NCBI RefSeq assembly: GCF_004664715.2
Contig: NC_051072.1
Span: 558,001-622,000, forward strand
Length of the DNA: 64,000 bases
Source: Peromyscus leucopus
Lineage: Eukaryota > Chordata > Mammalia > Rodentia > Cricetidae
Direction: 5' to 3'
This document shows positions 46,798 to 57,669 of this stretch, piece after piece. The stretch's first letter is position 1. Every line of letters begins with the position of its first letter. The notes below the pieces were generated by a model. It did not search any database. It was given only the letters and a program-made list of their open reading frames with translations, and was not told the origin of the DNA. The position numbers and the translations under genes are program-made.

Positions 46798-47167
46798 TGT
46801 AACACAAATTCTAATTGGTCTTAATAATAAAAACCCAGAGTAAAATATCAGAGTGAAAGCTTAAAAGATCAGAGAAGCAGAACATCCAGCCACTGGAAGG
46901 ACTTCTTACCTCTACCAAAACCTCAGACCTAAAGGGGCTGAGCCCTTGTCTGCACCCCGCCTTATCACTTCCTCTCTGTGCCCAGCCATATCACTTTCTG
47001 TTTCCTCCTCCCAGTGCTGGGATTAAAGGCATGTGCCTTCCAAGTCAAAGGTCAAAGGTATGAGATACCAAGTGCTGGGATAAAAAGGTGTGTGCCACCA
47101 CTGCCTGGCCTCCAGTGTCTAACTCCACACTCTGATCTATTGGGTAGAGCACAAATAAAATATCACA
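46798..47167 (-). mobile_element. LTR of a second class II provirus (ERV-B)
   Basis: On the minus strand it runs from tgtgatattttatttgtgc to aattagaatttgtgttaca. It resembles the ERV-A LTR in layout, with B1-like parts. It is preceded (minus) by the polypurine tract caaaaaggggggat, so it is a 3' LTR. Confidence 0.75.
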
Positions 47168-48560
47168 TCCCCCCTTTTTGTCTAAAATTTTTTAAAAAAA
47201 GGTTATAATTAATATATGAAAAACTATATACAATAAGCGCAATAACTCTATACAATATATACAAGCAATAATTACTTTTTTTTTTCAAGACAGGGTTTCT
47301 CTGTGTAGCTTTGTGCCTTTCCTGGAGCTCACTTGGTAGCCCAGGCTGGTCTCGAACTCACAGAGATCCGCCTGGCTCTGCCTCCGGAGTGCTGGGATTA
47401 AAGGCATGCGCCACCACCGCCTGGCTTATACAAGCAATAATTACATCAACAATGTCTAGTCCATTAACAATTGACAAATTCAGAGAAAATACACCATATC
47501 TATCCTGTCCAAATGTTGTCCCTAATTCACTTTCTATCCTAACTTGCATTACCAAAATTATCTTTTAATGTCCCCCAATCTTATACATTTTACACCTCCT
47601 TAGTGAATTTCTTTTCTGAATCTGGTAACAAGGAAAACTGTAACTACAATTATCTAATCTTCAACTCCCTCAGAGACCTGAGAAAGAAATATTACCTGAG
47701 TAGGCAGGAAGGGCAAGTGACTTCCGAAAAATGTGAAAAATGACAGAAATAGCTGGTTGCCTGGACAGTCATCCAAGGTTCCTTTGCAATGCTGGGGCAT
47801 CCATCTTTGGCCTACAGGCCTAGAATATATGACAGACTTATCTGTGAAGCAGAATTTTCTGAAGGGCTGTCCTACCTTGTCTTGGCAAAGTTCAGCAGTC
47901 ACTTCCTTTTGTGTCCTGCTTGTCCCATTTTGACAGCATACTGTCAACAGTCAAGGCAAGGGCACTTTCTTGCCCAGAGACTAACTATTGCCACAAAGAA
48001 GGTGAACTCCATATGGAGTTTCTTTGATGTATATTATCTTCTCTGAAGTAGATTGGTGCTGCCAGGAGTAGATGTGTCTCATTGTCATAAAAAAGAACCT
48101 ATGTTATTAAAATGTCTTAAATGCATATTCTGTAGATCTGTGAAGTATTTGAAGATGACCTATCTAAAATATGTCTGTTTGACCTTGAAAACATACCTTA
48201 AAGACTACAAATTTTATTGTAATGATCAACTACTAACTTGCATTTCTTTCCTACCCTAAATAGTTTGTGATAATAACTTTCAAGGACTAGAAGCTTTCAT
48301 TATACTGTTAAATGAGATGTATAGGTATAATATTTTGAACAAGATTAGAAATATATGTTACAGTATGTTCTAACAAAAATAATCTCAATTTTGTATCAAT
48401 ATACAATGATCCATATATTAACGTAAATATTTAAGACTATTATTTTCTTTTTTGGTTTAAAAGTATATTCAATAATCCACTGCTATTCTATCATATCTAT
48501 ATCCCTCCTTTTTTTTCCAGAATAGATTCAATAATCTACCCTTTTATCCTATCATTCCCC
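47168..48560 (-). mobile_element. ERV-B 3' internal region
   Basis: The inverse of 47590-47960 aligns well with 34920-35225 of ERV-A (gactgtccaggcaaccagct, ttccttgttaccagattcag). This is the non-coding stretch between pol and the 3' LTR. A B1 is inserted at 47276-47425. The 5' side fades beyond about 48500 and no 5' LTR is recognised. The ORFs at 47654-48259 are antisense by-products. Confidence 0.65.
47276..47425 (-). mobile_element. B1 SINE with 18-base target duplication, inside ERV-B
   Basis: Full B1, cricetid-type, inverted. Flanked by tatacaagcaataattac at 47258-47275 and 47427-47444. It is younger than ERV-B. Confidence 0.93.
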
Positions 48561-48562
48561 CC

Positions 48563-48715
48563 TTTTTTTTTTTTGTTTGTTTTTTGAGACAGGTTTCTCT
48601 GTGTTGTTTGGTGCCTGTCCTGGATCATGCTCTGTAGACCAGGCTGACAGAGATCTACCTGTCTCTGCCTACCAAGTACTGGGATTAAAGGCATGAGCCA
48701 CCACTGCCTGGCTTA
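48563..48715 (-). mobile_element. B1 SINE
   Basis: Inverted B1: T-run, gagacaggtttctctgtg, then the head ctgggattaaaggcatgagccaccactgcctggc. Flanking text rich in tatccccc/attccccc is similar on both sides. Confidence 0.88.
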
Positions 48716-48719
48716 TTCT

Positions 48720-49240
48720 GTCATTTCTATATCCCCCTTTATTCTTTTTAAAACAAGAACCCTGAATCTAAACTCTTTTGTTCAGCTTTTTTCCTGACCA
48801 ATACCAATAACAACTTGTAACCAACCCCCTAAACAATGGCAAATATCAATAATCCATTGAAGGACCAAAAATTACCTACCTCACCTCTTGGGAATGTGGG
48901 TGTCATGTTCTTAAATTTATTTCCTGCTGTCTGTAGATGACAGCATCTTTAGGTGACTTCTGTGGTTTTTTAGGCCACGGCCATATGCCTACACAGTGTT
49001 TCCCGATGAGGGATGGCATTTGGGAGGAGAGTCTTGGTTCCACCTCATGCGTGGGGGGGTGGGGTCAGTCCTCATGTGGAGGTGACAGATGAACTGAAAA
49101 AGAAAAAAAATGGGCCTAATGGGATGGGCAGACAAATATGACAGACAACACAAAAGGAGGAAAGAAATGGCCGTCCTAATGCTTACCTGCTGAAGAGACT
49201 TAAAAAACACAACACTGAGGGGCCTTCTCACTGAAAAAGA
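48720..49240. other. Intergenic, probably retroviral leader sequence (minus)
   Basis: Between ERV-B and the LTR-like element, with no open frame of note. On the minus strand it follows the U5-like end of the next element, so it may be leader or internal sequence of that element. Not resolved. Confidence 0.35.
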
Positions 49241-49790
49241 CCGTCCTGGGGGTGCTGTCCAGCACCGAGAGTGAACAGAGGGAGATGGTCAGAATGGGCA
49301 CAGGAAAGTGGCAGTAACAGAAGCCCCACATTCAGGGGACAGATGCTGCTGGGCCCTAACAGGTCCCTCGGGGGAGGGGGTGAGAAGGCGTGGCATCAAT
49401 GACACAGACACTGGAAGTCAGATGAACGGCAAACAGCAGACTCATTTATTCAATAATGGGGGAAGCCTTATATACCCTCCTCCCAGCACCCATGCTGTGC
49501 CCCAATCTGGTGATATTGCATGGTCATCCTTCATTGGCTGGGCATGATCAGCAACTGACAGCAATCTGGTGACATTGTGTGGCCACCCCATCATCAGTTA
49601 GGCATGATCAGGACCTCTGACAGCACCTATTGCTAGGCCCTCAGGCAGACTCCCCACAATCAGGAACGCAGACAGTGCCTATTTGTAGGTCCTCAGACAG
49701 ACTCCCCATGATCAGAAACTCTGACAGCACCTGTTGCTAGGCCCTCAGGCACACTCCAGGTTGGCTCATAAGGAAGTACATTATGTGCAT
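49240..49790 (-). mobile_element. LTR-like element, minus strand
   Basis: On the minus strand it has U3-like tandem repeats (see next entry), a TATA-like gggtatataaggcttccc (about 49465-49483) and AATAAA 20 bases on (gaataaatgagtctgctg), the compact order of a class II LTR. Its exact ends are not defined. Confidence 0.6.
49612..49757 (-). repeat. Tandem ~52-base repeats (about 2.8 units) in the LTR-like element
   Basis: Units on the + strand: ctctgacagcacctattgct...ccccacaatca, gcagacagtgcctatttgta...ccccatgatca, ctctgacagcacctgttgct... They lie about 130 bases upstream of the TATA-like site on the minus strand, as U3 enhancers do. Confidence 0.8.
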
Positions 49791-50456
49791 GCCTTGGCAA
49801 CTGATCCAATTTCCTCAACCCTATGGACCTGTCCTACTACAACTATGGGTACTGCAATGACCACTGGAACCTCCCAGCACCCCACACCCAAAGTGATCTC
49901 ACACCACTGGGACCAGGACTCAAGTAACTGCACTATCCACACAATTTGAGCCCTGGGCTTATGCTCTGGGTTCCTCATGTCTTCATATAGATTGCCCCAT
50001 GATGATTGCTTCTTTACTCATGAGAGTAAGGGACTCGAGTCAATATAGGTGTCCATATATATAGTAATGGAAAATAAGTTAATAAATATAAATAATGCTT
50101 ATTACACACATACCGAGGGGATGCTACTTAGCTCTAAAAAAGTGTAATCACAAAACTTACAGACAGATGGATGGACATCTAATGTATATCAGTTGAGGTA
50201 CTCAAAGAAATAAACTGCATGTTCTCTCTCATATATTTAATATACACAGCAATATATGTACACATGTGAAGAAATATCTATTTGAGTACACTAGGTAAAG
50301 TAGAAGAGAGAATAAAGGTTTAAGTATTAGTGGATGAGTAACGATTCAAAGCAAGTAATGAACATGGGTTGTGAAAGAGGACATAACTGATTTTCAGGTT
50401 CCAACCCTGGTGTGGGGCGTTTACCCACCAACCCCACAGCTTCCCAGAGTTTTCTT

Positions 50457-50621
50457 TTTTTTCTTTTTTTTTTTTTTTTTTTTTTTTCGAGACAGGTTTC
50501 TCTGTGTAGCTTTGCGCTTTCCTGGAGCTCACTTGGTAGCCAGGCTGCCTCGACTCACAGAGATCGCCTGGCTCTGCCTTCCAAGTGCTGGGATTAAAGG
50601 CGTGCGCCACCACCGCCCGGC
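50457..50621 (-). mobile_element. B1 SINE with 16-base target duplication
   Basis: Inverted B1 with a long T-run at the left and head caccaccgcccggc at the right. Flanked by ttcccagagttttctt at 50441-50456 and 50622-50637. Near-consensus, hence young. Confidence 0.92.
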
Positions 50622-51089
50622 TTCCCAGAGTTTTCTTGAGTGCGAGTAGCAAGAAATATTAGATAGAAGGATTTATAGAGGAGAATCTTGCGGAGATAAA
50701 CAGATAGAAAATAAAGGATAGCCTCGAGAGGGCCTGGAACCTATTCCAACAGGCCCTGACTGTCTATGCCCCAGGTTTTTTATAGAGACACCAAAGGGTG
50801 GAGCAAAAGACCTCCTCCCCCAGCACAGCCAAGTGCAAACCATCTCAGACACCTGCACTCAGGCCCGTGGTCCTGATCATCCTCTATTCGGACCTGCTGG
50901 GTAAAGCCACGAGGAACCAATCCCAGAATGGGCTCCCACACTCTGTCATGGATTTTAGTTTTCATGGTGTATAAGTGCATAAAATATATTCAGTGTAGAC
51001 AATGCCAAGTCCAGTGTAAATGCCTGATTCTGTTCTGAATGTGTGTTCTAACTGTACAGAAGTTCGTGACCAGTGTAGTGCAATAGGCT

Positions 51090-51580
51090 TTCTCTTGGGC
51101 CACCAAACAGCTCCCAAATCAAGACACAGACATTTAATAGTTATGAATGCTCGGCCTTAGTTCAGTCTCATTTTCTCGCTAGCTCTTCATCTATGTTCTG
51201 CCTCAAGGCTCTTTACTTCTTTTCTTTTTGTCTATCTTACTTTTCTGCTGTCTCCAGGACTGTCTGGAGCCTGCCTGGCTTCTGGCCCTGGTGTGTGTCT
51301 CTCTCCCTCATCCTGGTCTCCTTTTCCTCCATCCTAGGTTTCTGTTCCCATCTATTCTCTCTGCCTGAGAGCCCCACCTATTCCTCTCCTGCCTAGCTAT
51401 TGGCCATTCTACTTTTTATGAGACCAATCAGGTGCCTTAGGCAGGCAAGGTGAAACAAATGCAACACTGTTAACAAAGGCAGCAGAAACTAATGTAACAC
51501 CTTTCACAGTTAATGTTCCACAGCATAAACAAATGTAATGCATCTTCGCCTAGTTAAAATAATATTCCACAACACTGCAG
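51090..51580. mobile_element. LTR-like muroid repeat
   Basis: Shares acacagacatttaatagttatgaatgc, ctattggccattctactttttatg-type text and the end aataatattccacaaca with 22230-22560 and 26440-26765. It is inserted in the third S copy. The ORF 51193-51396 is within it. Confidence 0.5.
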
Positions 51581-51679
51581 TTTCCAGTCCTGTTAATTTT
51601 CACATGCGATTTTTTTTCACTTTCAAAATAATGGGGTTTAAAATTAAAGAGAGAAATGAGAAACACCAGTTGAGATTAT

Positions 51680-51900
51680 GAGTCTCTGCTATACGATTTA
51701 GTCCTGAGAGTATATGTTTCTGCTATAGTATTTGCTTTTGAGGGTGTGGGTCTCTGTTATTCTATTTACTCCTGAGTGTATCTGTCCCTGCTATACTATA
51801 TCCTCTTGATAGTGTGAGCCTTTGCTATATTATTTACTCCTGAGCTTGGGAGTCTCTGGTAAACTATTTACTCCTTCCTGAGTGTGTGTCTGCCATAGTT
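51680..51900 (+). repeat. Degenerate minisatellite, about six units of ~38 bases
   Basis: The unit tctctgctatactatttactcctgagtgtg is repeated with changes. The paralogous position 28915-28960 has only about one unit. The expansion is private to this copy. Confidence 0.75.
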
Positions 51901-53431
51901 TTCACATAAGCTGGGCCCTTGAGAAGCTTTCCCCACAAACTGTAGCTTTAAAAATTCATTCTCTTGAGGGAGAAATTTATATTCATTAAGATCATTTCCA
52001 TTCATAAGGAAATAGCCCTCTTGTGTTCTGAGGAAATTAATAACTAGGTCTACAGAGACTCTAAGAAGGAAGAAAACATGGAGTCACATACACATAGCAA
52101 ACCTGACCTTTGTTCAAGTTATATTGCTGACCACATCTTAGACATTTTAAAAAACAATGCCTTCCCACACAGCAACCTTTCTTTATTGTTAACTGTGATG
52201 GAAATTAAAGCCAGAGGTATAGACACTCTTTGCCAAGTAATCTAGAGGTTTATTCATTTGTTTTCTCTAATGTGCATATGACATTTACATGCTAACAAAC
52301 TTTTAATAAAACTCAATGATAGAAGGGATGTTGTGTTTTAACTTTTCACCCAAGGTAATTTAAATGCTACACTCCTTTCCTAACTTTAGTAATGATGGAT
52401 AACCAGAATCAAAACCAGCTGTGCTCACTATGGATGTAGGAGGGAGGTAAAGGAGGGTGGGGAGACTACTATTCATTGTTCCTCTATTGTACTCATGGCA
52501 AAGTCAAATAGAACATACAAGGTGAGTCTGATCTCACCTCATCTCTGCAAAGCCATCCCTGTCTCTTATCTGAGGTTACACTGATACAGGGCTCCTCAGT
52601 CCTCAGCATCTGATCCTTTCTGGGAGTCACTCACTTGATCCCTCATGATGCCTTCCCAGTAGGAAGCTGACCCTCTGTAAACTTTATGACAACCAGATTC
52701 ATGTGCTGTAATCACTGCTAAAACAGGTCAAGTTTGGACATATCCAAAACCAACGAGGTTTAAAATTATTTATTTTGGGAGAATGTAATGTATATTGAAT
52801 GTTTTATTTAAATCTCCACATTCCTTTATCTATTACTTATCCTTAAAAGCACTTTACTCTCTCAACTTGGTGGGCATTTTGTTATTTCTTTATCCCACTT
52901 AGTGCTCCCTCTATTTGTAGGGGTGTAGGACATTTGACTAGAACCTGGAAGACTCTCAGATTAACTGTCTCCCTTCAGGAGCTATCAATTGCCAAGAGCT
53001 CCTCCACTCTGTGAGACATAGTGAGGCCTTACAATATAAATGCTTATTGTATGGGGGGTTTAGCCTGTGTAAGTGTTCTCCACATAGTAATAGCCATAGT
53101 ATGGTCAAGCATGAAATGCTACTGACATTTCTAGCAATGTTTCACTCTTGTAGAGATGTTTCAACATCCCTATTGTTTCATTGAAGATATCCACTATATC
53201 TGGGTCTGGCAATGCTTATACCTCTTATCCCTAACCTTGGCTTTACATGTGTGTAAGGGACCTCCCTTACAACATGTGATACACATGTCACTATTTGATT
53301 ATGCCCTCCACAGGCTAATATACTCTACATGCCGACCAATTTGCATTCGTGTATTATTCTCCATCTACCACAAAATTAATATTTTCTGGTGTGTGTTGAG
53401 GTGCCTGACTCTGTGGGTATAAAAATGAGGA

Positions 53432-53608
53432 CTTGGGCCAGGCGGTGGCGGTGCACACCTTTAATCCCAGCACTTGGGAGGCAGATCCAAGTGGATCTCT
53501 GTGAGTTCAAGGCCAGCCTGGGCTACAGAGTGAGTTCCAGGAAAGGTGCAAAGCTACACAGAGAAACCTTGTCTCGGGAAAACAAAAAACAAACAAACAA
53601 AAAAAAAG
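53432..53608 (+). mobile_element. B1 SINE, inserted after segmental duplication
   Basis: Head ccaggcggtggcggtgcacacc through tgtctcgggaaaac to an A-rich tail, flanked by aggacttggg on both sides. The paralogue at 29570-29610 reads gataagaacttgggttcgtt without interruption: the empty site. Confidence 0.92.
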
Positions 53609-53929
53609 GACTTGGGTTCATTTAATTACTATCTACTTGTTAGAATAACAGCATTAAACTCTCCCTAGGGCTTATCACCTAGCCAGGCACAAGTACATCA
53701 CCAACTGAATATCACATCAGTTATAATTTGTGGAATGGGCTTTAAATCCAATCAGGAAATGATTGGTTGCTCTCTAACTTCCCTGCCATTATTGCTCTAC
53801 GTGCACTGTGGTTTATCTGAGGCACAGCAGCTGCATCTGAAACTACTGCTGCTTCAGCTGATGACTGCGCCTCTGCAGCCACTGCTCTAACCTTGCTGCT
53901 GAGGCCTTAGAATGCAAGAGCCTTTATGT

Positions 53930-55190
53930 TGTTTTAAGTAGGTCTTTATTTTACCAATAAGGACACAACTTAGATGCACCATAACCAAAGAAAGGATAAA
54001 GGTTGTACATTTATACAATGGAGTATCACTCAACAGTAAAAATTTACCAATAAGGACACAACTTAGATGCACCATAACCAAAGAAAGGATAAAGGTTGTA
54101 CATTTATACAATGGAGTATCACTCAACAGTAAAAAAAACAATGACCTCATGAAATTTGCAGGCATATGGATGTAATTAGAAAAAAAAAAATCACCCTGAG
54201 TGAGGTAACCCAGGTTATTAGTGAGTACAAACACTGTATGCACTCACTAATAAGTGAATAGTCGATGTAAAGCAAAGGACATCCAGCTACAATCCACAGC
54301 CCTAAAGAAACTAGGTAACAAGAACTGTAAGACGAATGCAAGGACCACTCTGGGAAGAGTAAATAGATGAGATCTCCTGGGTACACTGGGGGTGGGAAGA
54401 TAGAGGGAAGGGGATGGTGGAGGGGAACATGGGTATTCAGGATGGCTGAGTTGGAGGAGGGACAGAGAGGGAGAGAAACAAGATCTTGATACAGGGGGCC
54501 ATTATGGGGCTAGGGGAAAAACCTGATGATGGGGAAAATCCTTAAGGATGATCCCAGCTAAGACTCCTAGCAATAGTGGAGAGGGTGCCCAATCTGGTCT
54601 TCTCCTGTAATCAGATGGGTGACTACCCTAATTGTCATCAGAAAACCTTCAGCCAGTAACTGATGGAAACAAATGCAGAGATCCACAGCTAAGCACTGGG
54701 CTGAGCTCCTGGAGTCCCGCTGAAGAGAAGGAAGAGGGATTATAACAACCAAGAGGGAGAAGGTCAAGATTAGGAAGGGGAAACCACAGAAACAGATGAT
54801 CAGAGCTAGTAGGAGCTCATGGACTCTGGACGCAGAGCTAGGGAGCCTGGATGGGACCGACCTAGGCCCGTTGCAAATGGCTGACAGTTGTGTAGCTTGG
54901 TCTGTCTGTGGGGCCCCTAGCTGTGGGACCAGGATCTGTCCCTGGCACGTGAGCTGGCTTTTTGGAATCTACTCCCTACAATGAGCTACCTCTCTCGGTC
55001 TTGATGCAGGGTGGGGGGGGGGGGGCCTTAGTCCTGCCTCAACTTGATATGCCATGCTTTGTTGACTCCAAGGGAGGCCTTTCCCTTTCTGAGGAGTGGA
55101 TGTGGGGTAGAAAAGGAGGCGGGGGAGGGAATGGGAGAAGAGGAAGCATAACTGTGGTGTGAATGTAAAAAAAATTAATAATAAAAAAGA
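53930..55190 (+). mobile_element. L1 3'-end (end of ORF2 / 3' UTR), 5'-truncated
   Basis: Typical rodent L1 text: acaatggagtatcactcaacag, catgaaatttgcaggcatatgg, ccctgagtgaggtaacccagg, then a G-rich 3' UTR and an A-rich end (aaaaaaattaataataaaaaag) at about 55165-55190. It contains a 93-base tandem duplication and a G10-12 run at about 55013. It ends about 190 bases beyond the gene 4 stop, antisense to gene 4. Confidence 0.85.
53950..54135 (+). repeat. 93-base tandem duplication inside the L1
   Basis: tttaccaataaggacacaac through caacagtaaaa occurs at 53950-54042 and again at 54043-54135, with an essentially perfect match. It places two copies of the L1 end in series. Confidence 0.93.
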
Positions 55191-55378
55191 TCTGTATTGG
55201 TACCAAAGATTTTATCACATTTCACATTCATAGTTAGAATGAATCATATGATGTGTTTTAAGGATTGAACAAGTAAACTATTTAAGACATTTGTAGGATT
55301 TCTCTCCCATATGAACGATATGATGTGTTGAATAAGGATATAAAGATTAGCAAAGTCTCTGCCACAATCTCCACACTT
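55191..55378 (-). pseudogene. Dead last finger and 3' flank of gene 4
   Basis: After the stop the minus strand still reads gtggagattgtggcagagactttgctaatctttat, the counterpart of the last finger of genes 1 and 2 ([13 protein letters not shown]). It is cut off by TAC-to-TAA at the codon before the first cysteine, followed by worn finger sequence up to the L1. Confidence 0.75.
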
Positions 55379-57669
55379 TTAGGGATTGTCTTCAGAAGGA
55401 ATTTTCTTTTTTTTATGTCGATTAAGTGCTGAAGATGAGGAAAAACATCTGTCACACTCTTCACACTGGTACGGTTTCTCTCCAGTATGGACTTTCTTGT
55501 GTTCCCCAAGGGATGAGTGATAATGAAAAGCTTTGTGACATTCTTCACACTTGTAGGGTTTCTCTCCAGTGTGAATTCCCTTGTGTTTCCAAAGGGATGA
55601 GTCATAACAAAAGGTTTTGTGACATTCTTCACACTGGTAGGGTTTCTCTCCAGTATGAATTCCCTTGTGTTTCCAAAGGGATGAGTCATAACAAAAGGTT
55701 TTGTGACATTCTTCACACTGGTAGGGTTTCACTCCAGTATGAACTCTCTTGTGTTTCCTAAGGGATGAGTGATAATGAAAGGCTTTGCCACATTCTTCAC
55801 ACTTATATGGTTTCTCTCCAGTATGAATTGTTTGATGTTCCTGTAGACTCCTAGAACAGGAATATCGTTTGCCACATTGTACACATGTATAAGGATTATG
55901 TTCAGAATGGATTGTTTGATGTCCTCTAAGGGATAAAGATGAAGAAAAACATCTGCCACACTCTTCACACTTGTAAGGATTGTCTTTACAGTGAATTAAT
56001 TGATGTCGCCGAAGAGATGAAGAAAAGTAAAAACATTTGTCACACTCTTCACACTTGAATGCTTTCTCCCCAGTATGAGTTTTCTGATGTTCTTGAAGGT
56101 ATGATAAACGGGAAAACCCTTTGTCACATTCTGTACACATGTAGGGATTATCTTTAGAATGAATTGCTCGATGTCGTCGAAGGGATGAAGATAAGTAAAA
56201 ACATTTGCCACACTCTTCACACCTGCATGATTTCTCCCCAGTATGAATTGTCTGATGTTCTTGAAGGTTTGTAACAGAGGAAAACCATTTGCCACACACT
56301 TCACACTTGTTGGGATTGTTGTCAGCATGAATTTCTTGATGTCGTCTAAGGGATGAAGTTGAGCCAAAACACTTGCCACACTCCTCACACTTGTATGGTT
56401 TCTCTCCAGTATGAACCGTCTGATGTTGTTGAAGGCGTGCAGAGCTGAAAAACCTTTTGCCACACTCTGCACACGTGTAGGGATTGTTTTCAGAATGGAT
56501 TGTTTGATGTCGTCTAAGGGCTAAAGGTGAGGAAAAACACTTTTCACACTCTTCACACTTGTAGGCTTTCTCTGCAATATGAGCTGCCTTGTCCTCAATG
56601 AGGAAAGCAGTCTTAGTTAATTCTTTTCCACTCAGTTCACTCGTGTGGAGTTTCTCTTGAATATGAACTGCCTTGTGGTTCTCAAGGCCTGAATGATAAC
56701 GAAAGGCTTTGTGACATTCTTCACACTTGTATAGTCTCTCTGCACTATGAATTGTACTATGTTTCTGAAGCTTTGCAGAATGGGAAAAACTTTTGCCACA
56801 CTCTTCACCCTTGCAGGGATTGTCTTTGGAGTGAACTGCTTTATGTTGTCTAAGGTATGAAAATGAGGAAAAACATTTGCCACACTCTTCACACTGGAAG
56901 GAGTTCTTCTCTCCAGTATGAACTCTCTTGTGTCTCCTAAGGGATGAGTGATAATGAAACGCTTTGTGACATTCTTCACACTTGTGTGGTTTCTCTCCAG
57001 TGTGAACTGTCTGATGTTCCTGAAGGCTTGCAGAACAGGAAAACCTTTTGCCACATTCTACACACTTATAGGGATAGTCTTCAGAATGGAATGTTTGATG
57101 TTGTCTAAGGGACGAAGATGAGCAAAAACATCTGCCACACTCTTCACACTTGTAGAGGGAGTCTTCAGAGTGAATTGTTTGATGTCGTCTAAGGCATGAA
57201 GATGAAGAAAAACATTTGCCACACTCTTCACATTTGTAGGGTTTCTCTCCACTATGAATTCGTTGATGTTCCCGAAGGACTGAAGGAACATGAAAAGCTT
57301 TGCCACACTCTTCACACTTGTAGGGTTTCTCTCCAGAATGAATTCTTTGATGTTGCTTCAGAATTGAAGGATAGTGAAATGATTTGCCACATTCTCCACA
57401 CTTGTAGGGTTTCTCTCCAGAATGAATTCTTTGATGTTGCTTCATCTTTGAAGGATAGTGAAATGATTTGCCACACTCTTCACACTTGTAGGGTTTCTCT
57501 CCAGAATGAATTCTTTGATGTTGCTTCAGCTTTGAAGGATAGTGAAATGATTTGCCACACTCTTCACACTTGTAGGATTTTTCCCTTGTATGAATTCTCT
57601 GGTGCTGATTATATAGGGAGTTACAATCAATGGCCTTGCTGTAAACGTTATCATCATTGGGTGTTGTTC
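55379..57669 (-). CDS. Gene 4: zinc-finger (last) exon, 26 finger positions; 5' part outside window
   Basis: The exon starts at 57669 after the acceptor ctcaacag in the common phase and is open for 763 codons to TAA at 55381-55379. I start it at the splice site, not at the internal Met at 57445, because the frame is open and finger-coding upstream (two more fingers with core [13 protein letters not shown]). The leader [17 protein letters not shown] is followed by 26 finger positions, 23 intact. Finger 10 has Gly for the first Cys (KGEEC), position 12 has lost its zinc ligands ([14 protein letters not shown]), and finger 26 ends RHKKKKIP without its last His. Fingers 23 and 24 are identical (core [13 protein letters not shown]). 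Fingers 13-21 alternate LRRHQ/SxDNP and LQEHQ/TGEK types. It has the longest array here. Nuclear repressor by family; target unknown; KRAB exons expected beyond 64 kb. Confidence 0.87.
55565..55735 (-). repeat. Perfect tandem duplication of one finger in gene 4
   Basis: The 84-base unit with caaaaccttttgttatgactc and tccctttggaaacacaaggg occurs twice in series, with at most one base changed. This is the youngest-looking change in any of the arrays. Confidence 0.9.

Larger units (their letters stand above)
49800..53800 (-). repeat. Third copy of the intergenic S segment (between genes 3 and 4)
   Basis: Direct homology with 27980-29830, interrupted by a B1 (50457-50621), LTR-like sequence (about 50650-51580), an expanded minisatellite and another B1 (53432-53608). 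The part from about 52080 to 52560 also matches the inverse of 22900-23320. It contains the old L1-like stretch at about 50000-50390. Non-coding. Confidence 0.7.
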
